A stretch of DNA of 64,000 nucleotides from Maribellus comscasis (GTDB lineage: Bacteria; Bacteroidota; Bacteroidia; Bacteroidales; Prolixibacteraceae): contig NZ_CP046401.1 in NCBI RefSeq assembly GCF_009762775.1, positions 310,001-374,000 on the forward strand, read 5' to 3'. This document shows positions 7,856 to 15,991 of the stretch, piece by piece. Position 1 is the stretch's first letter. Every line of letters begins with the position of its first letter. A program made the position numbers and the translations under genes. The notes under the pieces were generated by a model that did not search any database, had not been told where the DNA came from, and was given only the letters and a program-made list of their open reading frames with translations.

Positions 7856-9631
7856 TCAGCTAAAAAACACGTAAAACCAAAATGTATCTGAAAAATTCTG
7901 AGAAAGTGCCCGTTTGGCCTGTTCCCTGTTTGAACTGTTTTGTTGAAAAATCTGATAATACTGTCTGAAACGCTGAACCGTCTCCCGGTTTAGTGTCAGT
8001 CGTTCCAACTCCGGCATCTCCCCCACATTCAGCTGTTGATAAGCAACCACGGCCTCTTCCACATTCTTTGGCATTTTCCGGATGCCACATTTTTCAAGAA
8101 TGGGCAATTGTTTAACAACCTGCGCCATGTCCTTCTGTAGCATCAACCAGGCCAGCTTGTATTCCAGCGCAGTATAATTGGTTGAGTCTGCTTCAATAAT
8201 AAAATCAAGATTGGCAGCCGGGTCATCTGAAAGAACAAAAAAGTCCTGTTGCACTTTTGAGGCCCTCTTCTTTCCTAATTCCACTTGTTTGTTTACCGCC
8301 TCGTCGTTAAAAAGAAATGTCTCGAATTCATTGGCCTGATCTCGGTAAAAAATGGTATTTCCCAGAATTGATATATATTTCTGAGCTACTTTGTAGTTCC
8401 CGTTTATCAACTCTGTTTTTATCAACATCTTTAAGCCTTCCGGAGTTAAGCCGTGCATTACCATAAATTCGTAGGCCCAGCGTTGTGCCTCGTTTATCAT
8501 ACCTAGCGTATAATAAAAGTAACCACCACGTTTTAAAACTTCAGTCACCAAATCCCACTTTAAAAACAATGTAGCACCATCCACACTTTGAGGAAAACTA
8601 AAAAACATATCATCCAACCGCCCTGTCTCAGCCAATGCTACATTATTCAGGTAGTTTGTCAGGATATTATTTGACGGAAATTCTGAATTAAAAGCAATGA
8701 TCTCATCATATTTTTGCTGATAAAAAAGTTTTTCCACATAAAAGTAATGGCTGTTCTTTTTATCAATTCTGCCCACGCTAAGTATGGTAAGCGCCAAAAT
8801 CAAAACAAACGGCACTAGTTGTAAAAAAGGAAACCTCTTACGCCTGATATTTTCAATAATTTTTGGTTTGATCTGAAATAAAAAAGGAAGAACAGAAACC
8901 AAAAAAACCAAAGACAAAAACATTTGCACTTGTTTACCGATTTTAGCAGCAGCATAGGGAAATACAATCAAATCATCAACGGTTTGGAAAAATAAAAACT
9001 CTTTCCCTATGTAATAAAATAAAACTCCCGCCGTGATTATCCCTGGAATTTTGTAGTACCAGTATTTTCCTCTGTTTTGAATCTGCCATAAAATAAACAA
9101 AACCAAAAATAGATAGGAAAAACTGCCAAAAAGAAAATAATTAAGAGGGAACAAAAGCACCGGAATCCATTCGGCTTTCTTTTTAAAAGCTTTAACCGTT
9201 GTATAAAAGAAAAGCAACTGAATGAGCACTCCAATTGTATTCAAACTCCGGTACTGGTAATGTGTCTGCAAAAAAAACAGAATTCCGCCAACCAGAAACG
9301 GCAATACAAAAGTCCGGTTTCCCGATATTCTTCTTCCAATAGCAGCAATAATAAAAATTACAGTTACTATTTCAGCCACTATCAGGACTGCTCCCAGCAA
9401 AGGATAATAATAAAAAGCAGTCTGAATTTCTCCGAGGTACTCCAGAAACCCTCCGGGTTGACTTACCTTCTCAATAAAAAAAGAATAGGTGGTTTGAAAC
9501 AAAACGGCTTTCTCCTGATAGAAAAAAATGTAACTTGTAAACCAGGACAAATAAAAAACTCCGGAAATAAAAAAAAGGAGATAAGGAAAATAGAGTAAAA
9601 ACAGTTTGGATTTTTGGTTTTTTCTATTCAT
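7856..9631 (-). CDS. DUF6057-family membrane protein
   Basis: 591 residues. The N-terminal half has roughly ten hydrophobic segments, beginning with SKLFLLYFPYLLFFISGVFYL. The C-terminal half is soluble and helical, with TPR-like spacing (YYTLGMINEAQRWAYEFMVMHG, LINGNYKVAQKYISIL). It resembles the Bacteroidota DUF6057 family, whose function is unknown. It starts only 9 bp after the stop of the CxxCH/PD40 lipoprotein gene, so the two are one transcription unit and probably one envelope complex. The family assignment is from pattern memory. Confidence 0.7.
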   Translation of the reverse strand: MNRKNQKSKLFLLYFPYLLFFISGVFYLSWFTSYIFFYQEKAVLFQTTYSFFIEKVSQPGGFLEYLGEIQTAFYYYPLLGAVLIVAEIVTVIFIIAAIGRRISGNRTFVLPFLVGGILFFLQTHYQYRSLNTIGVLIQLLFFYTTVKAFKKKAEWIPVLLFPLNYFLFGSFSYLFLVLFILWQIQNRGKYWYYKIPGIITAGVLFYYIGKEFLFFQTVDDLIVFPYAAAKIGKQVQMFLSLVFLVSVLPFLFQIKPKIIENIRRKRFPFLQLVPFVLILALTILSVGRIDKKNSHYFYVEKLFYQQKYDEIIAFNSEFPSNNILTNYLNNVALAETGRLDDMFFSFPQSVDGATLFLKWDLVTEVLKRGGYFYYTLGMINEAQRWAYEFMVMHGLTPEGLKMLIKTELINGNYKVAQKYISILGNTIFYRDQANEFETFLFNDEAVNKQVELGKKRASKVQQDFFVLSDDPAANLDFIIEADSTNYTALEYKLAWLMLQKDMAQVVKQLPILEKCGIRKMPKNVEEAVVAYQQLNVGEMPELERLTLNRETVQRFRQYYQIFQQNSSNREQAKRALSQNFSDTFWFYVFFS

Positions 9632-9640
9632 TTCAATGAT

Positions 9641-11107
9641 TTAGTTTGACGACCATTCCGGCTGTACCGCATTTTTTGCTGCTGCTTTTCTTAATTCACC
9701 GGGAGTAAATGAAACTTCCATTTTGGCAAATTCAGGAATATTAAATGTTTTTAAAAAATGACTATAAAATGTCGGATCTTCCTGAGGTAAAATAAAAGGT
9801 TTATGTGCTTTCCCGGCATCATCGATATACGAAATATATGGTCGTGCCGACAAGCCATCTCCGCGTTTACTGCTAAAAATCATCCATCTTCCATTGGAAG
9901 ACCAGGAGTGATAACTGTCGGTAAAGTTACTGTTTAAATCCAGTTTGTTTGTTTGCAGATTTTCAAGGTTAACACGATACAAATCGGCTTCTTTATGCCA
10001 AATCGGGAAGCAACCGTAATCGTGGTAGGTAAATACCAGCGACTTTCCGTCGGGTGAAACTCTTGGAAACGATACACTTTTCGATTTGCCGGAAGCGTCA
10101 AACACCAATTCCGGCTCACCGAATTCACGATATTCAGGATCAAAATGCACGCGGTACAGGTCGTATCTGGTATCCCTGTAATCGTATCCCGGCCCAATCT
10201 GTGCTGCCCGGCAAAAATAAAGAAACTCTCCGTCGGGAGACCATTCAGGATAGGTATCCATAAATTTCCTCTCTTTATTCACGGGTATGTCCAATATCTC
10301 ATTTTTGTCGCGGTCAAATAAAATTAAAGTTGAATTTAAATCCGAAACTTCAATTTTTTTACCTGCCATGGAATGAAACTGCTGTACCACTTTATTGGAG
10401 GAAAAAGCCACATATCTTCCGGAGGGATGCCACCGGGGATAAACCGCCCCATTTTCCATCTCGCTGGTTTTTAAGTTAAACTTTTCCAAATCTCCATCGG
10501 TCACAAAATAAGTTCCGCCCATCGAACCACGCATATGAAACATAAAATTGTCAGGATTTTGTTGGTTAAAAGCATGACAGTTTACACAATTCTGGCTTAC
10601 GGCATTGTTTTCTACCACCGTTCGCTCTTTAAAACTTTCCAAACTACGTTGTTTAATGCTAATTTCGGTCCAGCTTTCGTAGCCCGGGTATAACAAACGA
10701 TAATACAAATAAGGATCAACTTTTGACTCAGAGACCTGATTTGTAAACGACTGGAACTGATTCCAACTTCCCTCCTTTTTTACAAAAACCGCATACTCAA
10801 TTTCACCATTTACATTTTTCGCCAGCAATTCTGTCCATTTCTTTTCGGGAATTTTTATTATTCCGTCCGATGAAAAAATCTGGACCGACGTTTCCGGATT
10901 GTTTCCTATTTCAACAAAATATTCATCTCCCTCTTCCTCAATCTTAAAATTTAAAGGTGCAATATTCAGAGGTAAAGTAAGCTGGGAATAATCAGGACTA
11001 ATTTCAGGGGTTTTGTTTACTTTTGCACTTGTCCCATCCGGCTTATTTTTGCAGGCACTAAAAACAACAAGCAATACCACCCAAAATGCCAATCTTCTCA
11101 TTTCCAT
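9641..11107 (-). CDS. PD40/TolB-like lipoprotein with a CxxCH motif
   Basis: 488 residues. Lipobox FSAC with lipid Cys19. Residues 35-160 form a beta-rich N-terminal domain. Residues 174-178 read CVNCH, the covalent haem c attachment motif, followed by Met189, His191 and Met192 as possible distal ligands. From about residue 220 there are WD40/PD40 blades of the TolB type (YPRWHPSGRYVAFSSN, YPEWSPDGEFLYFC, FPRVSPDGKSLVFTYHD, SYHSWSSNGRWMIFSSK). It would sit in the periplasm or on a membrane as a propeller with a possible monohaem module. It is the first gene of the DUF6057 operon. Haem loading is inferred from the motif only. Confidence 0.8.
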   Translation of the reverse strand: MEMRRLAFWVVLLVVFSACKNKPDGTSAKVNKTPEISPDYSQLTLPLNIAPLNFKIEEEGDEYFVEIGNNPETSVQIFSSDGIIKIPEKKWTELLAKNVNGEIEYAVFVKKEGSWNQFQSFTNQVSESKVDPYLYYRLLYPGYESWTEISIKQRSLESFKERTVVENNAVSQNCVNCHAFNQQNPDNFMFHMRGSMGGTYFVTDGDLEKFNLKTSEMENGAVYPRWHPSGRYVAFSSNKVVQQFHSMAGKKIEVSDLNSTLILFDRDKNEILDIPVNKERKFMDTYPEWSPDGEFLYFCRAAQIGPGYDYRDTRYDLYRVHFDPEYREFGEPELVFDASGKSKSVSFPRVSPDGKSLVFTYHDYGCFPIWHKEADLYRVNLENLQTNKLDLNSNFTDSYHSWSSNGRWMIFSSKRGDGLSARPYISYIDDAGKAHKPFILPQEDPTFYSHFLKTFNIPEFAKMEVSFTPGELRKAAAKNAVQPEWSSN

Positions 11108-11245
11108 AAGCGTAGAATTTCAGCAAAAATAATTAAAATACACTACAATCGGCAACAGAAATAAACTCTTTATAGGTTTTCTCTATTGGAACAAATAAAG
11201 ATAGAATTCATTTAGCATAAGGTTTTACTTTTTGCTTTGAATGAT

Positions 11246-11253
11246 TAGATTTG
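11246..11253 (+). promoter_or_regulatory. -7 promoter element of the alpha-galactosidase gene
   Basis: TAGATTTG is an exact match to TAnnTTTG, 25 bp upstream of the ATG at 11278. The -33 region is T-rich but not a clear TTTG. Confidence 0.5.
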
Positions 11254-11277
11254 TTGCTGTAAATCAATTAAACCCGT

Positions 11278-13797
11278 ATGAATTTTAGAATACTCATTTT
11301 CTTTCTGTTTATTTCGGTCTGCCTTTTTAGCGGAAATATAAATGCCTCGGAAACGGATAAAATAATTATCGAAAACAACGTTTTCTCAAAAACAATTTTT
11401 TCCAACGCTGAAAAGCCGGACAAAATTGAAGTTTTATTCCGTTCAAAACCGGAAAATAAAATTCTGACTTCGAAACAACCGGAACCTTATTTTGAATTTG
11501 TAGTTGATAAACAAATTGTTACGGCCAACGACCCGCTTTGGGTATTTAAAGAACAATCGAGCCGGAAGATGGAAAACGGAGGAACAGAATACCGCCTTGT
11601 TTTTGAAGGAAAGGAGAATCCTGTAAAAGGACTACAAATTATTCTTTTTCAGCAAATTTTTCCCAATTCGACATTGATGAGAGAGAAAATAGCACTTCAA
11701 ACCCCGAACAAAACGTTTGAGTTGAATAAGAAAGACGGAAAGCTTTATTTTAAATTTCCGGTCTATTCCATTCTAAATACAGACACAAAGAATGTCGATG
11801 TAACCGAAATACGAATGGCTTCTTGGGAAAAAGAACCGATTACTTTTGGAGATGAAAAAAAAGGCAACCACATGTACTACCCCAATATCATACGGTATTC
11901 AACTATACAAAATCTTGATCCAGTAAAAGGTCCTGTTAGTATAGCTTCCAACGGTAACATCAGCTGGTTTACCGCCTATGAACACGCGTCGCAGGATGAC
12001 CTGAACGGTTTGTTTGACGAACAGAAAAAAGGTTCAGGAAATATGATAAACGATGCCATGCAGGGAACAAAAGGAATCTTTAACTTTCCTATTTCCGAAG
12101 ATGATTTCAAATTTATCGGGATTGGTGCAGAAACAAAGAAGGAAACATTTTCCGTTTCCGTAGATATCTTACGGGGAGGGTATCTTGACGGAGAAAAGAT
12201 AGAGCACAAACGGCCCTACTCCACGGTTTGGACAGCAACAGGTTTTTACACAGGTAAAAATTTGGAAACGGGAAAGACAATGTTGCGCAATTATCTTTTT
12301 AATCAAATATGTGAAAAACCGGCTTCTCGAATTCCCGAATACTATTACAATACCTGGGGCTTACAACGGCAAGACCGAAACAAACCACTCCGGGGCATTT
12401 TAACTTACGAGCGGATCTTTGAAGAAATTGAATACGCTGCAGAGCTGGGAATTGATATTTTTGTTCTTGATGATGGCTGGGAAAATGCCATGGGCGAATG
12501 GTTTCCAAACAAGGAAAGATTTCCTGAAGGACTGGCGCCAATAAAAAAACAGCTGGATAAGTACGGAATAAAAATGGGGCTTTGGTATTCGCCAATGGGT
12601 ATTGATTCTACCACACAGCGTTACAAAGAACATCCCGAGTGGGTAATCAAGGATTCTGAAGGAAACCCGATTCAGGCCCAGTGGGGGCATCCTGCATTTG
12701 ATTTTGTAAGTGGCTTCTTTGACGTTTTTATCAACGATTGTAAAAAAATGATCGACGAGGGATGCCGGTTTATGAAATGGGATGCGATAAATACATTTTA
12801 CAGCAGCCTGCCCAATTTGGAACATGGTTCCGATAGCTACTCAAAAGAAGAATTGCGGGCACGTTATGAATATTTACTCCCCATATACGTTGTGCGTGCC
12901 ATGGAAATCCTCACCGATTATGAACCCGAGCTGGTTATAGAAGTTGATCTGACAGAAGCACGCAGGGTAATGGTCGGACTGGCGCCATTAAGCCAGGGTA
13001 AACTGTTCTGGATGAATAACGGAGCCAGCTGGTATAATGACTACAGCACTTACCGCGCAAAATCGATGCGAACGATTGCCAACGAATTTAACGGTATTAT
13101 TCCGCTTGAACTTTTTACTTATGCCAATTATCCGCAAAACGAAGAAAGTGCAATGAATTATAATGTACACAACTCCGTTCTGGCCGGGCATGGATTTTGG
13201 GGAAACCTGCAACTTATGTCTGCTAAAGACAGACAATGGGTCAATACACAGCTTGTCAATTCAAAAAGAATTTTGCCCTATATTCTTGATACCAAACCTC
13301 TGGTTTTGGGAAAAGTTGGCGATTCGCCTGAAATATATACGATGGTAACCCAAACAAAGGCAGCCGGACAGGTAATCGCATTTTCTGAAAATCCTTCCAG
13401 TGAGGAACATACTGTTGAATTAAATACAAAACAACTGTTGGGTGTTTTAAATTCCTCCTACACCGTTGGAGAAAACCACTTAAAAATAGTACTCTCTTTT
13501 AAAGAAAAGGAATCTTCACTTGCGGTTTATATTTTGCCAAATGAAAACACAAATGCGGGGATTTCCGTTATTTCTTCAACTGTCCCTGTTAACGAAATAA
13601 AATTTCACAAAAACAAATTGTCAATAAAAACGGCGATACCGGGAGAACAACAAATCCAATGGGCAAAAAACTACGGGGAACCGCTTGTAAAAAGTTCGGG
13701 TGATTTTGAATACGAAATAGAAGAATCAGACCAAAACTACTTTGTAAAAGTTAGAAGCACAAAAAAGAATTCAGAAGTTATATTGGAAATAAAATGA
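11278..13797 (+). CDS. Exported GH36-type alpha-galactosidase
   Basis: 839 residues with a signal peptide (residues 1-23, ending NINAS). The catalytic barrel shows the GH36/GH27 (clan GH-D) signatures: FVLDDGWENAMGEWFPN with ERFPEGL, YGIKMGLWYSP, and FMKWDAI, where Asp502 is the expected nucleophile. The region where the general acid is expected reads WMNNGASWYND, so I cannot assign that residue with confidence. The N-terminal 290 residues form the usual beta-supersandwich and the C-terminus is a beta-sandwich. It would release alpha-linked galactose from oligosaccharides in the periplasm. It is not next to SusC/SusD genes, unlike a typical polysaccharide utilisation locus. Confidence 0.85.
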   Translation: MNFRILIFFLFISVCLFSGNINASETDKIIIENNVFSKTIFSNAEKPDKIEVLFRSKPENKILTSKQPEPYFEFVVDKQIVTANDPLWVFKEQSSRKMENGGTEYRLVFEGKENPVKGLQIILFQQIFPNSTLMREKIALQTPNKTFELNKKDGKLYFKFPVYSILNTDTKNVDVTEIRMASWEKEPITFGDEKKGNHMYYPNIIRYSTIQNLDPVKGPVSIASNGNISWFTAYEHASQDDLNGLFDEQKKGSGNMINDAMQGTKGIFNFPISEDDFKFIGIGAETKKETFSVSVDILRGGYLDGEKIEHKRPYSTVWTATGFYTGKNLETGKTMLRNYLFNQICEKPASRIPEYYYNTWGLQRQDRNKPLRGILTYERIFEEIEYAAELGIDIFVLDDGWENAMGEWFPNKERFPEGLAPIKKQLDKYGIKMGLWYSPMGIDSTTQRYKEHPEWVIKDSEGNPIQAQWGHPAFDFVSGFFDVFINDCKKMIDEGCRFMKWDAINTFYSSLPNLEHGSDSYSKEELRARYEYLLPIYVVRAMEILTDYEPELVIEVDLTEARRVMVGLAPLSQGKLFWMNNGASWYNDYSTYRAKSMRTIANEFNGIIPLELFTYANYPQNEESAMNYNVHNSVLAGHGFWGNLQLMSAKDRQWVNTQLVNSKRILPYILDTKPLVLGKVGDSPEIYTMVTQTKAAGQVIAFSENPSSEEHTVELNTKQLLGVLNSSYTVGENHLKIVLSFKEKESSLAVYILPNENTNAGISVISSTVPVNEIKFHKNKLSIKTAIPGEQQIQWAKNYGEPLVKSSGDFEYEIEESDQNYFVKVRSTKKNSEVILEIK

Positions 13798-13879
13798 TAG
13801 TTTTTGCCAATATTTCTAATTAAAAATGAACTTAAAATTTAATTTTCGCAGGAAATATCGAATATTACTTATAAATCGT

Positions 13880-13909
13880 TTTGGTTTTTGAATAGTTTTT
13901 TTACATTTG
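13880..13909 (+). promoter_or_regulatory. ilv operon promoter
   Basis: TTTG at 13880-13883, an 18-bp spacer, then TACATTTG at 13902-13909, an exact TAnnTTTG. This fits the Bacteroidota -33/-7 promoter. Transcription would start near 13915, just ahead of the leader peptide ATG at 13928. Confidence 0.7.
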
Positions 13910-13927
13910 CCTCAACAACGTTTTGAA

Positions 13928-13996
13928 ATGAAATTATTCTCTACATATATTCTAGTCATTCTAGTGGTCATTCTTGGTTTCACTGAGAAAGGTTAG
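13928..13996 (+). CDS. ilv operon leader peptide (attenuator)
   Basis: A 22-codon ORF reading MKLFSTYILVILVVILGFTE then KG and a TAG stop. Residues 8-16 are nine consecutive branched-chain residues (Ile, Leu, Val, Ile, Leu, Val, Val, Ile, Leu), and ten of the 22 residues are Ile, Leu or Val. It lies between the promoter and an intrinsic terminator upstream of ilvD. Its last codons (13984-13992) are the antiterminator arm. Ribosome stalling at the Ile/Leu/Val codons when charged tRNAs are scarce would leave that arm free. Full translation to the TAG would cover it. The mechanism is inferred by analogy with classic enteric attenuators. Confidence 0.85.
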   Translation: MKLFSTYILVILVVILGFTEKG

Positions 13997-14038
13997 CGTA
14001 TTATATAGAGCAAAAGATATAAATTTAAGCCTTTCTCA
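13984..14038 (+). promoter_or_regulatory. Antiterminator pairing of the ilv attenuator
   Basis: TGAGAAAGG at 13984-13992 is perfectly complementary to CCTTTCTCA at 14030-14038. With a G-U and an A-U pair the stem extends to 11 bp (13984-13994 with 14028-14038). The downstream arm is the same segment that forms the 5' side of the terminator, so the two structures exclude each other. The upstream arm overlaps the last codons of the leader peptide. Confidence 0.8.
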
Positions 14039-14058
14039 ATTTCGGGAAAGGCTTTTTT
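14027..14058 (+). terminator. Attenuator terminator upstream of ilvD
   Basis: AAGCCTTTC (14027-14035) pairs with GAAAGGCTT (14046-14054). A U-G and a C-G pair extend the stem to 11 bp with a six-base loop. A run of six T follows at 14053-14058. It ends 31 bp before the ilvD ATG. Confidence 0.85.
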
Positions 14059-14089
14059 AATGAATAAACAGTTTAAAAAGACTTAAAAA

Positions 14090-15922
14090 ATGCAAGTACC
14101 ATTACGAAGCAACACTACTACTCAAGGCAGAAGAATGGCCGGGGCCAGAAGTCTTTGGCGCGCCAACGGAATGAAAGAAGAACATTTTGGAAAGCCGGTT
14201 ATTGCGGTTGTCAATTCATTTACGCAATTTGTTCCCGGGCATGCCCATTTACATAAAATCGGACAGTACATAAAAGGACTAATTGAAAAGCAGGGATTTT
14301 TTGCTGCAGAGTTTAACACCATCGCTATTGATGATGGAATTGCCATGGGACACGACGGCATGTTATACTCACTTCCTTCGCGCGATGTTATTGCCGACAG
14401 TGTGGAATATATGTGCAACGGGCATAAGGTGGATGCAATGGTTTGTATTTCAAACTGCGATAAAATTACTCCCGGAATGCTAATGGCGGCTATGCGGCTG
14501 AACCTCCCGGCTGTTTTTGTTTCCGGCGGACCAATGGAAGCCGGGGAAATTGGCAACAAACATTACGACCTGGTGGATGCGATGGTTTTGGCAGCCGACA
14601 AATCCATTTCCGACCAGGAACTTTCGGTTATTGAACAAAATGCCTGTCCCACCTGCGGGTCATGTTCAGGTATGTTTACCGCCAATTCAATGAATTGTCT
14701 GGCGGAAGCAATTGGTCTGGCACTTCCGGGAAACGGTACAATTGTAGCCACTCATGCCAACCGTACCAAACTTTTTGAAGAAGGGGTGGAAAAAATAGTG
14801 AATGCGGTGAAAGCCTATTATTTTGAAGGCGATGAAACAGTTCTGCCAAGAAATATTGCCACCCGGGAAGCTTTTCTTAATGCTATGAAACTGGATATTG
14901 CAATGGGCGGTTCAACCAATACCGTACTTCACCTGCTGGCCATCGCCCATGAAGCCGGTGTTGATTTTACAATGGAAGACATCGATAATCTTTCAAGAAT
15001 TACACCTAACCTTTGTAAAGTTGCACCCAGTTCGAGCTATCATGTTCAGGATGTAAACCGCGCCGGAGGAATTTTATCCATTATGGCTGAACTTGATCGT
15101 GGAGGGTTGATCAACACATCAGTAAACCGCATCGATGGAAGAAGTCTTAAACAAGCCATTTTGGAATATGATATTGTAAGTGACACTGCAACCGAAGATG
15201 CAAAAAAACGCTTCTCTTCCTCTCCGGGAGATGGGTCCAGAAACCTGGTTATGGGCTCACAGGATAACTATTATACCCAACTTGATACCGATCGCGAAAA
15301 AGGATGTATCCGCAATGTTGAACATGCCTACAACAAAGATGGTGGTTTGGCTGTTTTATACGGAAATATTGCAGAAAGCGGATGTATTGTAAAAACAGCG
15401 GGGGTAGATGCGTCAATCTTTCAGTTTACAGGAACAGCTAAAGTTTTTAACTCACAGGAAGAAGCAGTAAACGGCATACTTGGAGATACGGTTCAAAAAG
15501 GTGATGTTATTGTTATCCGTTACGAAGGGCCGAAAGGTGGTCCGGGAATGCAGGAAATGCTTTATCCTACTTCTTACCTGAAATCGATGCAGCTGGATAA
15601 ATACTGCGCATTGATTACTGACGGTAGATTTTCCGGCGGAACCTCCGGGCTGTCTATCGGGCACGTATCTCCGGAAGCTGCGGCGGGAGGAGCGATTGGA
15701 TTGATTCAAAACAACGACAAAATTGAAATTGATATTACAAAACGTTCGATAAATCTTCTTATTTCAGAAGAGGAGCTGGCACAACGTAGAAAAGAAGAGG
15801 AAGCAAAAGGCAATGAAGCTTTTACGCCCGCAGGACGTGAAAGAAATATTTCAAAAGCCTTAAAAGCATATGCAAGCCTGGTTTCTTCAGCCGACAAAGG
15901 TGCCATACGTTTAATAGATTAA
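14090..15922 (+). CDS. ilvD: Dihydroxy-acid dehydratase
   Basis: 610 residues, the usual length for the IlvD/Edd family. It dehydrates 2,3-dihydroxy-isovalerate and 2,3-dihydroxy-3-methylvalerate to the 2-keto acids that precede valine, leucine and isoleucine. Fe-S cluster cysteines are visible in [10 protein letters not shown] and in [20 protein letters not shown]-terminal [23 protein letters not shown] is a strong family signature. It is the first structural gene after the attenuator, followed by ilvB, ilvN and ilvC. Confidence 0.97.
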   Translation: MQVPLRSNTTTQGRRMAGARSLWRANGMKEEHFGKPVIAVVNSFTQFVPGHAHLHKIGQYIKGLIEKQGFFAAEFNTIAIDDGIAMGHDGMLYSLPSRDVIADSVEYMCNGHKVDAMVCISNCDKITPGMLMAAMRLNLPAVFVSGGPMEAGEIGNKHYDLVDAMVLAADKSISDQELSVIEQNACPTCGSCSGMFTANSMNCLAEAIGLALPGNGTIVATHANRTKLFEEGVEKIVNAVKAYYFEGDETVLPRNIATREAFLNAMKLDIAMGGSTNTVLHLLAIAHEAGVDFTMEDIDNLSRITPNLCKVAPSSSYHVQDVNRAGGILSIMAELDRGGLINTSVNRIDGRSLKQAILEYDIVSDTATEDAKKRFSSSPGDGSRNLVMGSQDNYYTQLDTDREKGCIRNVEHAYNKDGGLAVLYGNIAESGCIVKTAGVDASIFQFTGTAKVFNSQEEAVNGILGDTVQKGDVIVIRYEGPKGGPGMQEMLYPTSYLKSMQLDKYCALITDGRFSGGTSGLSIGHVSPEAAAGGAIGLIQNNDKIEIDITKRSINLLISEEELAQRRKEEEAKGNEAFTPAGRERNISKALKAYASLVSSADKGAIRLID

Positions 15923-15944
15923 ATAACACACGAAAAATAATTTA

Positions 15945-15981
15945 AAAGCTAGCGGCTAATTGCTCATAGCTAAAAGCTAAA
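15945..15981 (+). repeat. Short AGCTA-repeat tract between ilvD and ilvB
   Basis: The 69-bp gap contains several copies of AGCTA or GGCTA (around 15948, 15954, 15967 and 15974) in an otherwise AT-rich stretch. It looks like a small low-complexity intergenic repeat. No regulatory role is evident. Confidence 0.4.
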
Positions 15982-15991
15982 TTTTTAACAT

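Noticed and set aside
13928..13996. Leader peptide as a small membrane protein
   Set aside because: Its hydrophobic stretch could be a TM helix, but the overlap with alternative stems and the position before ilvD fit an attenuator much better.
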